A stretch of 64,000 bases of DNA, from positions 1 through 64,000 of the forward strand of contig NZ_SHNN01000003.1 in NCBI RefSeq assembly GCF_026262625.1. Reading direction: 5' to 3'. Below, in pieces: positions 44,283-56,548 of this stretch (position 1 is the first letter of the stretch; every line of letters begins with the position of its first letter). The notes under the pieces were generated by a model. The model was not told the origin of the DNA and searched no databases. It was given only the letters and a program-made list of their open reading frames with translations. Source of the stretch: Candidatus Litorirhabdus singularis (GTDB taxonomy: Bacteria > Pseudomonadota > Gammaproteobacteria > Pseudomonadales > Halieaceae). Position numbers and translations under genes: made by a program.

Positions 44283-45284
44283 TTAGCTCCACTTCCCAAT
44301 GCGCGCGAGCAAGTCACACACACGACTGGAGTAGCCCCATTCGTTGTCATACCAGTTGAGCACGCGCAGGTAGCGGTCACCTGTTACCGCAGTAAACTGC
44401 GAATCGTAAATTGACGAATGGGCGTTACCAATAATATCCGAAGACACAATAGGCACTTCACTGAAAGACAGAATACCGCTGAGGTGGTCCTGTTGGGACG
44501 CTGCCCTGACTACCGCGTTAACATCGTCAACACTCACTGATTTCTCTAATTTCGTGAACAGATCTACCACCGAGCCATCGGGTACCGGAACCCTCGCAGC
44601 GATACCGTGGAGACGACCATTCAAGTCCGGCAGTACCTCACCCACGGCCTTGGCAGCTCCAGTGGAGGTGGGGATAATATTTTCGGCAGCAGCACGGCTA
44701 CGACGCCAGTCAGAGTGCGGCACATCGGCCAGACGCTGGTCGTTGGTGTAGGCATGAACAGTGTTGATAACGCCTTCAACAATTCCGAACTCCTCATGCA
44801 GCACGCGCGCCATCGGCGCCAGACAGTTGGTAGTACAACTTGCGTTGGAGATAATTCGGTGTTCCGGGAGCAGACCATCATCGTTGACGCCTATCACCAC
44901 GGTGTAGTCAATCGGCTCCGCTGCCGGTACTGTGAGCACTACGCGTCCAGCACCCGCCTGCAGGTGCCCTTCGAGCTGCGCCCGCTTACGAAATACACCA
45001 GTGGCTTCAACCACCGCATCAATACCCATTTCTGCCCAGGGTAGATCAGCAGGGTCGCGCACGCTCAATAACTTGGTGCGGCCTTTGTCGGTAACAAATT
45101 CATCACCGTCCAATTCCAGACGCTTACCGAATGGGCCCATAACGGTGTCGTAATCCAGCAGGTAACGCAGTGCGTCATAGTCGAACAGGTCGTTGATCGC
45201 GACCACGTCAATACCTTCAACCTCGTCCAAAATCCGAAATACCGAGCGGCCGATGCGGCCAAATCCATTAATAGCAACTTTCAT
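44283..45284 (-). CDS. gap: Glyceraldehyde-3-phosphate dehydrogenase, type I
   Basis: 333 residues. NAD-binding GFGRIGR is near 7-13, catalytic Cys150 in SNASCTTNC, the general-base His in NTVHAYTND, and a phosphate-site Arg in ARVPVPDGS. An Asn-Asp pair at 31-32 (NDLF) points to NAD rather than NADP. It oxidises G3P to 1,3-bisphosphoglycerate. Its ATG overlaps the stop of an upstream GAPDH-like gene by 4 nt, so the two are co-translated. Confidence 0.96.
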   Translation of the reverse strand: MKVAINGFGRIGRSVFRILDEVEGIDVVAINDLFDYDALRYLLDYDTVMGPFGKRLELDGDEFVTDKGRTKLLSVRDPADLPWAEMGIDAVVEATGVFRKRAQLEGHLQAGAGRVVLTVPAAEPIDYTVVIGVNDDGLLPEHRIISNASCTTNCLAPMARVLHEEFGIVEGVINTVHAYTNDQRLADVPHSDWRRSRAAAENIIPTSTGAAKAVGEVLPDLNGRLHGIAARVPVPDGSVVDLFTKLEKSVSVDDVNAVVRAASQQDHLSGILSFSEVPIVSSDIIGNAHSSIYDSQFTAVTGDRYLRVLNWYDNEWGYSSRVCDLLARIGKWS

Positions 45285-46303
45285 GCTGCGCCCTCCTGAC
45301 GATCTAACTCAGCGTACAAGCGCACCACATCCAACAGGCGCGCGGCGTGACCCAGATTTTCATACCAACCCAGAGTCTTGAAGATGGTCTCACCGGCCTT
45401 GATAGTGCCCTTGGTATCAAACAGCAGTGAGTGGGGGTTACCAATCACGTCCGAAGATACAATCGGATCTTCTACCACATCAACGATACCTGGGTAGTCT
45501 CCGACACTGTTACGCACGGCGTCGTTGATATCCTCAACCGTGACGCTGGCATCACTGAGCACCAAATTGGTGTCCAGCAAACAGCCTTCATGGATGGGTA
45601 CGTTGAGTGCCGATGTAGTGATTTTTCCCTCAAATTGCGGCAACACGCGACCCAGCCAGTGTTGAGCCTCGTGACCATTGGGAATAATATTTTTCGCTGC
45701 TGAACGACTGCGGCGCATATCGCTACCGGCATAGTCCTGCAATACCTGATCCGAGGTGTAAGCATGAATCGTGGTCATACTGCCGCACTCAATGTCGAAA
45801 TGGCGCGAGAGGATGTTTAACAGCAGGCACAAGGCTGTAGTCGTTGCGGAGCCCGCAGAAATCATCCGGTCTGCGGCAGTAATACTGCTCTCATTGATAC
45901 CGGGCATAACAATGCGGTCGATGGTATCGGCGGGTAACGTGCGTAATATCACCCGACCCGCACCATTGTTGAGGTGGTCGTGCATTGAGCCGCTGTCACC
46001 ATAAATACCGGTTGAGTCTATAACGGCATCGACGCCGAAAATATCCCAAGGGGTTTCTGCCGGAGTATCAATACCCATTAACCGGGTTTTAAAATTCGGG
46101 TTCACCAGAAAGTTGCCTTCAAGCGTATGCCGCTCCGGTTGCTTAACCTCGGAACGTAACAGGTAGCTGAGGATATCCGGCTTACCTATATCGGCGATGG
46201 CAACTACTTCAACATCATCACTGCGCGACGCCAGATCGTAGATCTGCCGTCCGGTCTGACCGAAGCCCATAATTCCCACGCGGATGGGTTTTTTTTGCGT
46301 CAT
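45281..46303 (-). CDS. GAPDH-like paralogue with catalytic Cys replaced by Ala (pseudo-enzyme)
   Basis: 340 residues, with clear GAPDH fold and length: GFGQTGR near 13-19, base-type His180 in TTIHAYTSDQ, and the WYENLGHAARLLD end. The catalytic cysteine position reads SAGSATTTALC, that is Ala153 (codon GCA) where the neighbour has Cys150, and the phosphate-site Arg of ARVPVPDG is Asn here (ALNVPIHEG). Phosphorylating dehydrogenase activity is therefore not expected. The frame is intact and conserved in pattern, so this is not a decaying pseudogene. It sits 2 nt after eda and overlaps gap by 4 nt. A regulatory or structural subunit for GAPDH, or a new reaction, are both open. Confidence 0.85.
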   Translation of the reverse strand: MTQKKPIRVGIMGFGQTGRQIYDLASRSDDVEVVAIADIGKPDILSYLLRSEVKQPERHTLEGNFLVNPNFKTRLMGIDTPAETPWDIFGVDAVIDSTGIYGDSGSMHDHLNNGAGRVILRTLPADTIDRIVMPGINESSITAADRMISAGSATTTALCLLLNILSRHFDIECGSMTTIHAYTSDQVLQDYAGSDMRRSRSAAKNIIPNGHEAQHWLGRVLPQFEGKITTSALNVPIHEGCLLDTNLVLSDASVTVEDINDAVRNSVGDYPGIVDVVEDPIVSSDVIGNPHSLLFDTKGTIKAGETIFKTLGWYENLGHAARLLDVVRLYAELDRQEGAA

Positions 46304-46305
46304 AC

Positions 46306-46935
46306 CTATTCTCCTTGTGCCAGCGGCGACATCGCATCGCGCGCTAAATTTTCTATCTGATCCCATTGTTGATTATCTACCAGATCGGCAGCAACCATCC
46401 ATGATCCACCGCAACAGACCACGTTAGGCAAGGCCAGATAATCGCGAAAGTTTGCTGGCGTCAAACCGCCAGTGGGACAAAACCTGACATCGGGATAAGG
46501 CCCACCCAATGACTTCAAAAGCGCCAGGCCACCTACCGCCACCGCTGGAAACAGCTTGAAACAGCTATAGCCTTCATCAAGGCCCTGCATGACTTCAGAG
46601 GCGGTGGCCACGCCCGGCACAAAATCCACACCGGCATCGCGGGCGGCGCGTAATAATTGAGGCGTCGAGCCTGGGCTAACGACCATAGTGGCGCCGGCAG
46701 CTACGGCGGCATCAAGCTCTGCAGGGTTAGTTACCGTACCCGCAGCAACCAGCAGTTCTGGCAGCTCTGCTGCCACCGCGCGAATACTGTCCAACGCAGC
46801 GGACGTGCGCAACGTAATCTCCACCGCCTGCATGCCACCGCGGTGCAGGGCCCGTGCCAGCTCCACTGTACTTGAGGCGCTAGTCGCCGTGATCACCGGC
46901 AGCACACGCGCTTTAGATAGTTTCTCTGCAATCAT
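46306..46935 (-). CDS. eda: KDPG aldolase (2-dehydro-3-deoxy-6-phosphogluconate aldolase)
   Basis: 209 residues of TIM-barrel class I aldolase. The catalytic Glu is in VEITLRT and the Schiff-base Lys in FKLFPA. A GTVTNP phosphate segment and FCPTGGLTP complete the site. It splits KDPG to pyruvate and G3P, the last step of the Entner-Doudoroff route. First gene of the operon eda, pseudo-GAPDH, gap, ppc. Its promoter region faces hexR and carries a HexR-type site about 25 nt upstream of the ATG. Confidence 0.96.
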   Translation of the reverse strand: MIAEKLSKARVLPVITATSASSTVELARALHRGGMQAVEITLRTSAALDSIRAVAAELPELLVAAGTVTNPAELDAAVAAGATMVVSPGSTPQLLRAARDAGVDFVPGVATASEVMQGLDEGYSCFKLFPAVAVGGLALLKSLGGPYPDVRFCPTGGLTPANFRDYLALPNVVCCGGSWMVAADLVDNQQWDQIENLARDAMSPLAQGE

Positions 46936-46959
46936 TGAGGGACACCTGTCTTTCAGAAA

Positions 46960-46974
46960 AGTAATTATATTCCA
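46960..46974. promoter_or_regulatory. HexR-type operator proximal to eda
   Basis: AGTAATTATATTCCA matches 13 of 15 positions of the HexR consensus TGTARTWWWAYTACA. It lies 25 nt upstream of the eda start, as expected for a repressor of this operon. Weaker than the site near hexR. Confidence 0.5.
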
Positions 46975-47131
46975 CTTCGGACCTTGTGGTCGATTTTCCA
47001 GCCGAACACTGTGTCTCAGAAGAAACGTGATATTAGCACACGAAAATCGGCTAAACCGCCGAAAAACCGCAATTCATCGTAGTGAAAGCTCGCTTTAACG
47101 CTCTACCTCCGACACCAGCTTGCAATAAAAA

Positions 47132-47146
47132 TGTAATTTTATTACT
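47132..47146. promoter_or_regulatory. HexR operator proximal to hexR
   Basis: TGTAATTTTATTACT matches 14 of 15 positions of the HexR consensus TGTARTWWWAYTACA. It lies 27 nt upstream of the hexR ATG in the divergent hexR/eda region, consistent with autoregulation and control of the eda operon. Confidence 0.75.
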
Positions 47147-47173
47147 TTCAGTACCATAAATAGAGGGTGTTAC

Positions 47174-48019
47174 ATGTCATTAATGGCAGATCTCCAGAAC
47201 CACGAAGCTAGACGCAGTAAATCAGCTCGCAAGCTGATTGACTTTGTCCTTGCTGAGCCGCAAGCCGTGGTCTCTATGTCAATTGCCACTCTCGCTGCCT
47301 CCGTTGGTGTCAGCGAACCTACGGTTAACCGATTCTGTAAGGGGTTAGGGCTGAAAGGTTTTCCTGACTTCAAGCTGACACTTAACGCTGAACTAGCTCG
47401 CGCAGAGCCGCGCATTGCTCGCGACATAGAGCCCGACGACTCCACCAGTCAGATTATCGCCAAAGTGTTTGAAGCAAACCATGCCAGCCTTACCCGGGTT
47501 CTTAACCGTCTGGATAGCCAGGCAGTGGAGCAAGCAGTGAGCGCCTTGGATAAAGCCCGCTCCATAATTTTTTGTGGCCTGGGCGCATCAGCACCGGTTG
47601 CCATAGATGCTCAACACAAGTTCCTGCGCTTCTTTACGCCGGTAGTGGCGCACACCGAGATGATCAGCCAGCGCATGATTACAGCCAGTCTTACGCCCGA
47701 GGATTGCCTGGTCTGTATTTCGTATACCGGGCGCACCAGGGCACTCACCGAGGTGGCGGAGCTTGCGGCTGACACAGGCGCCACCATACTCGGAATAACG
47801 GCACCCAACTCGCCGCTCGCCACAGTCTGCACGCAGCTATTGGCCATTGAAGCTGATGAAGATACTGATCTCTACACGCCCATGACCTCACGCATTGCCC
47901 AGCTCACGCTGATCGATATACTTGCGACGTCATTGGCCTTGCGCAAGGGCGACGGGTTTGACGCCCACCTGTTAGCAGTCAAACAGCGCCTCACCAATAC
48001 TCGCCAGCAGCTTGATTAA
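47174..48019 (+). CDS. hexR: HexR-type transcriptional regulator (RpiR family)
   Basis: 281 residues. The N-terminal HTH_6 domain is about 1-77, with the recognition helix in SEPTVNRFCKGLGLKGFPDFK. The C-terminal SIS domain (about 120-250) binds a phosphosugar, with segments IFCGLGASAPVA and SYTGRTRALTEV. HexR represses sugar catabolic genes and releases DNA on binding KDPG. It is divergent from eda, with two sites between them. AGAGGGT precedes the ATG. Confidence 0.93.
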   Translation: MSLMADLQNHEARRSKSARKLIDFVLAEPQAVVSMSIATLAASVGVSEPTVNRFCKGLGLKGFPDFKLTLNAELARAEPRIARDIEPDDSTSQIIAKVFEANHASLTRVLNRLDSQAVEQAVSALDKARSIIFCGLGASAPVAIDAQHKFLRFFTPVVAHTEMISQRMITASLTPEDCLVCISYTGRTRALTEVAELAADTGATILGITAPNSPLATVCTQLLAIEADEDTDLYTPMTSRIAQLTLIDILATSLALRKGDGFDAHLLAVKQRLTNTRQQLD

Positions 48020-48161
48020 TAATCACGCGTAGTTCCCGAGTATTAGCGATAGCTAAACTGCCAATGTGTCCTGACGGCGCTTGTCAGCAACCGCTTGCCC
48101 AGCCGCCCACAAAACCGTAATCTGCCACGGCATTCCTCTATTGCGGACCCCCATCAAAGCC

Positions 48162-49577
48162 ATGTCAGATCCACTGCAAATGCATCCCGATCGCTTGCTC
48201 CCAGCGGAGCCCGCTACTCGTAACCTTGCTCGTCAGCTGTATCAGGCTATCAAGGACCTACCGATCATCAGTCCACACGGCCACACGGATGCCCAATGGT
48301 TCGCCAGCAATGATTCCTTTACCGACGCGACCGCGCTGTTTATCACGCCTGATCACTATGTTTTCAGGATGCTTTATAGCCAGGGCATCACGCTGGAGCA
48401 GTTGGGTATAGGCTCTCAGGAAGGTGCCGCCGCAGCCGCGGACCCGCGAGAAATTTGGCGCCTGTTCAGCGAAAACTACACATTATTTCAGGGCACCCCA
48501 TCAAGACTCTGGCTGGATCACGTATTTGCCGAGGTGTTCGGGATGCAAGTGAGATTGGACGGCAATAGCTCGGACACCTATTTTGATACTATCAATGCCA
48601 AATTGAGTAGCGATGAGTTTCGTCCACGCGCTCTGTTCGAACGTTTTAATATTGAGCTACTGGCCACTACAGAATCCCCGCTCGATGCCCTGGAACATCA
48701 CGCCAGCATCATCGACAGCGACTGGCAGGGTCGGGTGATCACAACCTACCGGCCAGACCCAGTGGTAGACCCCGATTACGATGGCTTTAAAGATAATCTT
48801 ATTGAATTTGGACAACTCACTGGCGAAGATACTAGCAGCTGGCGCGGCTACCTGAATGCGCACCGCACGCGCAGAGAGTATTTCAAGCGCCACGGCGCTA
48901 CCGCCACTGATCATGGCCACCCTACCGCGGGAACCGAGAACCTTGACGCACAGCAGGCCGAAAAACTCTTTCAGCGCGTCATCGCAGGCGATCATAGCCC
49001 CAGTGACGCCGAACAATTTCGCGGCCAGATGCTGACAGAGATGGCCGCCATGAGCCTGGACGATGACTTGGTGATGCAACTGCATCCGGGCAGCTATCGC
49101 AATCACAACCAGTCACTGTATGAACGCTTTGGCCGTGATAAGGGCGCAGATATACCTCGCCAAACTGAATATGTGCAGGCGCTAAAGCCGCTGCTGGACA
49201 AATACGGCAATGAACCAGGGCTATCGATAATCCTGTTTACCCTCGACGAAACTGCGTACAGCCGCGAACTAGCGCCACTGGCGGGACACTATCCGTCACT
49301 CTTATTAGGCCCGGCCTGGTGGTTTCATGACAGCCCCGAGGGCATGCGCCGGTTTCGACAGCAGACCACTGAAACCGCCGGCTTTTACAATACCGCAGGC
49401 TTCAATGACGATACCCGGGCATTTCTCTCCATCCCGGCACGGCATGACGTAGCACGACGGATAGATTGCGGTTATCTGGCAGAGCTGGTGACTGAGCATC
49501 GACTTACTGAAACCGAGGCCGCTGAGATAGCGGTAGACCTAACCAATAATCTGGCGCGTAAGGCATATCGACTGTAG
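48162..49577 (+). CDS. uxaC: Glucuronate isomerase
   Basis: 471 residues, matching the usual UxaC length of about 470. A metal-dependent amidohydrolase-superfamily isomerase that converts glucuronate to fructuronate and galacturonate to tagaturonate. The SPHGHTDAQWF opening metal motif is near residue 40, TTESPLDALEHH in the middle, and the C-terminal FNDDTRAF and RRIDCGYLA segments are typical. It lies downstream of hexR on the same strand, 142 nt away. Its product feeds KDG and then KDPG, so it fits the ED block beside it. The remaining uronate genes are outside the window. Confidence 0.94.
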   Translation: MSDPLQMHPDRLLPAEPATRNLARQLYQAIKDLPIISPHGHTDAQWFASNDSFTDATALFITPDHYVFRMLYSQGITLEQLGIGSQEGAAAAADPREIWRLFSENYTLFQGTPSRLWLDHVFAEVFGMQVRLDGNSSDTYFDTINAKLSSDEFRPRALFERFNIELLATTESPLDALEHHASIIDSDWQGRVITTYRPDPVVDPDYDGFKDNLIEFGQLTGEDTSSWRGYLNAHRTRREYFKRHGATATDHGHPTAGTENLDAQQAEKLFQRVIAGDHSPSDAEQFRGQMLTEMAAMSLDDDLVMQLHPGSYRNHNQSLYERFGRDKGADIPRQTEYVQALKPLLDKYGNEPGLSIILFTLDETAYSRELAPLAGHYPSLLLGPAWWFHDSPEGMRRFRQQTTETAGFYNTAGFNDDTRAFLSIPARHDVARRIDCGYLAELVTEHRLTETEAAEIAVDLTNNLARKAYRL

Positions 49578-49591
49578 TCGTGGATGCGGGC

Positions 49592-50263
49592 TCAGCTATT
49601 CACCGCAAGCACTGACTGCAACCAACGGCTGATCTCCTGGATTTCCTCCATACACACTTCATGCCCCATCGGATACTCTCGCCACTCGATTGCATAGCCT
49701 GAGCCCTGCAGGGCCTCTAGTGCAGACTTACCCAAGGCCATTGGTAACACCGCATCCTGCTGACCATGGCACATGAGAATAGGAATCTGCGCATTAACCC
49801 TCGCCTTCTCAGAGCCAAGACTTTCACTGTCTGCAAGAAAGGTAGACAAGGCAAGAATGCCGGCCAAACGCTTCGGGTAATAAAGTGCGGTGTGAAATGC
49901 CAGCACTCCGCCCTGGGAAAAACCCGCCAGTAGAATGCGCTCAGCGGGGGTACCGCTATCAATCTCATATTGAATAAGATCACGAACCTGCCTCACTGAC
50001 TTTTCCAGGCCCGGCGAATCGACGCCACCTCCAGGATCAAAATCAAACCAAGCCCGTGCGCGCTGTCCACCAAAGGCTGTCACGGCCATTTCGGGGGCGT
50101 GCGGAAACACAAAGCGAATGGGCAAGTCAGCAGGTAAATGAAGCTCGGGCACAATGGGTTCAAAATCGTGTCCGTCAGCGCCCAGTCCATGGAGCCAAAT
50201 GACAACGGCAACCGGCGCTTCGGCAGGATTTATTTCAACAGTTGGTAATGGTGCAGACAGCAT
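49592..50263 (-). CDS. Carboxylesterase/acyl-protein thioesterase family alpha/beta hydrolase
   Basis: 223 residues. Nucleophile serine in GFSQGG near residue 118, acid Asp in CHGQQDAVLP, and base His in YPMGHEV complete the triad. The oxyanion segment is WLHGLGADGHDF. It matches the EstB/LYPLA carboxylesterase group, acting on short acyl esters in the cytoplasm. It is convergent with uxaC, 14 nt apart. Confidence 0.93.
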   Translation of the reverse strand: MLSAPLPTVEINPAEAPVAVVIWLHGLGADGHDFEPIVPELHLPADLPIRFVFPHAPEMAVTAFGGQRARAWFDFDPGGGVDSPGLEKSVRQVRDLIQYEIDSGTPAERILLAGFSQGGVLAFHTALYYPKRLAGILALSTFLADSESLGSEKARVNAQIPILMCHGQQDAVLPMALGKSALEALQGSGYAIEWREYPMGHEVCMEEIQEISRWLQSVLAVNS

Positions 50264-50438
50264 ATCGAATTCTCTTTCCTCTTCACTTAACCCACTGCAG
50301 CCTGACGCTCGCTGCGTGCAGACAAGATAACTTATTATCGTTCAAAAATGATCAGCTGCAGGCCGATAAATGGCATGGGGTAGATCTTGGCATGCAGATT
50401 TGTCTGCGCTCCACACCAGCTGGCGTTGATTCTCTCAG

Positions 50439-53183
<2,745 letters not shown>

Positions 53184-53260
53184 AACCGACACTACCGTAA
53201 AAAACCGGCCTATCCCAGAAATTAGTTGCTCGCTAACATAGGCCATACACTGCTGAATTT

Positions 53261-54127
53261 TCAATTGACCACAGCTGGCAACACATAGATACCCATGATG
53301 CTATCCGCCTGATTGACATACAAAGGCCACTCCAGGTAATTCCCTTGTGTCATCACGATGACCATATTCTGTTCGGGGAATATATTGATATACTGCCCTC
53401 CATCTCCATCCGCTGAAATGTAATTGATTCCGTTCAGCGATCGATGCCAGAAATAATAGCTGTAGCTACCCGCACCGCTCACTACCTCTACGTTGGATAC
53501 CTTGTTGACCCAATCGACGGGAATAACCTGCTCATCGTTCCAAACACCCTTGTTCAGATAAGCAATACCCACTTTCAGCATATCGCGAGGCCGCAACAGC
53601 ATGCGCGCTGCACCTTCGGGTGTGCCATCAGGCTGGGATTGCCATTCATAATCTGTGATGCCCAGCTTGGCATAATAGTTCGCATCGGCCCAGCTACGAA
53701 TGCCGCCGTCTACCACCCCATCCAGCGCCTTCAGCAGCATGTTAGGCCCCGCACTGTTATACACCCACGACGAACCAGGTCCAGCGTTGCTGCGTTCGAG
53801 CAGGAACTCGGTGAAATCGGTAGACTTCCAGAGCAGCGCAAGATCGTTGCTGGACCATTCATTCCAGACAAATCCCGACTGCATGTTGAGCAACTGCCGC
53901 AGCGTCAGCCCCGCCTTGGCCGGGTCTGCAAAGTAGCTCGAATACTCATGCAACAGCGGGGCAATAGGGTCATCTACTTGCAAGCCGTATTCAGCCAACA
54001 CCATGCCGGCGATAGTTGAGGTTAACGCTTTGTTCACAGAGGCAATGTAATGCTTGTCAGTACGACCCCATTGTTTGTCAGGTGCAGTTGGGTATGCGCA
54101 GCCGCGGCATTTCTGCGTTCCGGACAA
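53261..54127 (-). pseudogene. 5'-truncated beta-lactamase-family serine hydrolase
   Basis: The frame encodes about 289 residues of a class C-like serine hydrolase. The SxxK nucleophile motif (SVNK) is only 30 residues from the first possible start, and the preceding part (SGTQKCRGCAYPTAP) does not look like this family. Full-length relatives have a signal peptide and a beta-sheet section before SxxK. An in-frame TAG lies 15-17 nt upstream of the TTG that opens the frame. Later motifs (VYNSAG, GDGGQ) are intact. I read it as a gene that lost its 5' end, next to the polysaccharide locus. Confidence 0.7.
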
Positions 54128-54370
54128 TATTCTTGGCAGATACTACTTTCACTTACGGTTCCCCCAAACTTCAGGAACCTTTGGCTCCTCAATTGATAAG
54201 CGCTTTACGTCATCAGCGTAATATTCCACCAACAAATTCAAAATTCTGGACGATGGCTTAGAATCCGCTGAATCGTCGCCTCTGCGCGCTTGGGGCACTA
54301 TTTAAAAGCTAGTGCGCCATCCGGTTATGCTAACAATGAACATACAGTCAGAGATTTGACCTGCCCTGAT

Positions 54371-56539
54371 CTAATAACCGTATTCGGCACTGCCGGTTGC
54401 CTTGCGCATATCGATCTGGTTCACCACAACGCCGGCAAAGTAGTCCGTCGCCCGCCTCGAAGTTGCGCCTCGAGAGGCCGCATGCATCGGCGCGCTGAAA
54501 CGCTGCAGTTGTCCGATACCTGCACCTATCTGCCTCACCGGGGTGGCATCCGCCTTGATCACATAAACCAAAGAATCGGCGTGAGTGGATAGTACGGCTG
54601 AATCACTGACTCCCAGAACAGGCGGGCCGTCAATAATCACACGATCATAGGTATCACGGAGTTCAACAATCAGCTGGGTGAAAGCACTTGATGACAATAG
54701 CCGCAGCGGTTCGGGGGGAATAGTACCGCTGGTCAATACATCCAGGCCGCCATCCTCCAAGGTCGTAACACAATCCTCGATGCCTGCCTGCTGCGCCAGC
54801 AGTTCTGATAGGCCTGGCCGCGTCGGGTCGAGGTTCAGATTCAGTGCCACGCTGGGGCGACGCATGTCAGCCTCCAGCAGCAAAACTTTTTCCCCTGGAG
54901 CGATCGCCATCGCCAGGTTCATCGCCAAGGTAGATTTACCTTCGCCACCTACGGATGACGTTACGAGGAGAACCTTTTGTGGTCGATCGAAACTCGATAG
55001 TGAGATGGCGGTAAGAATGGTGCGAATGGACTCGCCAAACCTGTGTTCGCCGTCTTCATGCAAAGCCAGCGCAGGCTGCGTGCGCGCCGTCTCGGACAGC
55101 TTCGGCACCAGACCCAGCAGCGGCAGACCAATCTTGGCCTCTACATCAGCTACATTACGGATCTTGTTATTGAACTGCTCCAGCAGGAACGCCAAGCAAA
55201 TACCGGCAAGCAGACTCAGTAAAAATGCCAGCACTACGGCACGTGACTTATTCGGAGAAATTGCCTCTCTGGGCACAACTGCAGGCTCAACCACGGTAGC
55301 ATCAAACGCTTGGAGGTCAGCGGTCAGCGCAGTTTCCTGCACACGGCCATAAAAAAGTTCGTATAACTCTCGGTTGGTATCGACTTCTTGCTGCAGACTG
55401 GCAAGGTTGGAACCCTTGCGCGTCAACTCCTGATATTGCTGCTTGGCATCTGCCAAATCGTTTTCCAGCGCAGCAACCTCTGCCTGAGCTGCAAGATACT
55501 CGGCGCGAATGCCACCAGCAATGCTTTGCCGCTGTACGTCAAGGTTTCGCGTCGCTTCAGTCAGCTTGGACTGAGCAGCAATCATAACGGGGTGCTTGGG
55601 CCCGAATACTTTGCCTGCCTCTGCGACCTCTTGCTCTGCCAGTGCCTGAATAGACCTGAAATCCTGTGCCGCGGCATTTTCCAGGACTGCTGGAACACTC
55701 TCAATGGCAGCGGAGTCATTACCGTATACCTGCTGATAGGCAATATTTGAGGCAGCCAGCTTGCGGCGCGCATTGACCAGGCGCGTGCTTAAATCGTTCA
55801 CCTCCTGAGTTTGCAGCGCTCGGTAGCCCTCGGAGTCTATGAGTTTTTCCTGCTCACGAAATGCCTGCAGCTCCGCCTCCGAGTCCAGCAGATTTTTGCG
55901 TAAACCCGCAACTCGCTCGCCCATCCAGCTCAACGCCAATTCAGTCGCGGACTGCCGCGTTTCAATAATACTCTCCATATACGCCGCAACATGGGCGTTG
56001 GCATACTGCATCGCCAGTCGAGGGTCCTCGGATACGTAACCAACCACTACCAGCTCTGTCTCTGCGACCCGCTGAATCCACAAGCCTTCCAGGTAATTAT
56101 CGACATCCTCGGATTGTTCGCTGAATTCAATCGAGCCACCGGGCGGCTCAGGCGGTTTTAGCGGCAAAAGTGCACGCCAGTCAAAACTGAAGAAACTGGC
56201 AATTCCGGAAGACTCGACTTCTAGCGGGACACCGACGGCCTCAATGACCTTGACGGCAATCGGGCGCGACTGCAAAATCTCGGCCTGCGTATTGTAGTAA
56301 CCTTGATCACGAGACTCCACGCGATAAAGTTCTTCGATGGAAACAATATTCGCCTGTCTGGATTCAATATGCACCAGCGCCGACGCACTGTATATCGGTG
56401 TCATTGAAAAGACGACCACCGCCGTCACCAGAGTGACAACAAGTGCCAACGACAAGATGGCCCATTTGCGACTATAAACAGTCGTCAACAAAAAGAGCCA
56501 ATCGATACCGCTGTCTTCAGCCTCCAAGTCTTCACGCAT
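54371..56539 (-). CDS. Polysaccharide chain-length/tyrosine autokinase (Wzz-BY-kinase fusion)
   Basis: 722 residues. TM1 near 30-50, a long coiled-coil periplasmic Wzz domain to about 410, TM2 near 425-445, then a cytoplasmic BY-kinase with Walker A SVGGEGKST near 530 and Walker A' LLLEADMRRP, followed by VIIDGPPVLG. It controls export and chain length of exopolysaccharide with the Wza-like protein. Odd feature: the C-terminal tyrosine cluster is reduced to YGY at the very end. The ATG at 56539 has AGGTGA upstream. It is followed only by the truncated hydrolase. Confidence 0.93.
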   Translation of the reverse strand: MREDLEAEDSGIDWLFLLTTVYSRKWAILSLALVVTLVTAVVVFSMTPIYSASALVHIESRQANIVSIEELYRVESRDQGYYNTQAEILQSRPIAVKVIEAVGVPLEVESSGIASFFSFDWRALLPLKPPEPPGGSIEFSEQSEDVDNYLEGLWIQRVAETELVVVGYVSEDPRLAMQYANAHVAAYMESIIETRQSATELALSWMGERVAGLRKNLLDSEAELQAFREQEKLIDSEGYRALQTQEVNDLSTRLVNARRKLAASNIAYQQVYGNDSAAIESVPAVLENAAAQDFRSIQALAEQEVAEAGKVFGPKHPVMIAAQSKLTEATRNLDVQRQSIAGGIRAEYLAAQAEVAALENDLADAKQQYQELTRKGSNLASLQQEVDTNRELYELFYGRVQETALTADLQAFDATVVEPAVVPREAISPNKSRAVVLAFLLSLLAGICLAFLLEQFNNKIRNVADVEAKIGLPLLGLVPKLSETARTQPALALHEDGEHRFGESIRTILTAISLSSFDRPQKVLLVTSSVGGEGKSTLAMNLAMAIAPGEKVLLLEADMRRPSVALNLNLDPTRPGLSELLAQQAGIEDCVTTLEDGGLDVLTSGTIPPEPLRLLSSSAFTQLIVELRDTYDRVIIDGPPVLGVSDSAVLSTHADSLVYVIKADATPVRQIGAGIGQLQRFSAPMHAASRGATSRRATDYFAGVVVNQIDMRKATGSAEYGY

Positions 56540-56548
56540 TTTCGTCAC

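Noticed and set aside
54678-55352. A 224-codon plus-strand frame opposite the BY-kinase gene
   Set aside because: Ser/Arg-rich shadow translation; the minus strand has complete kinase motifs.
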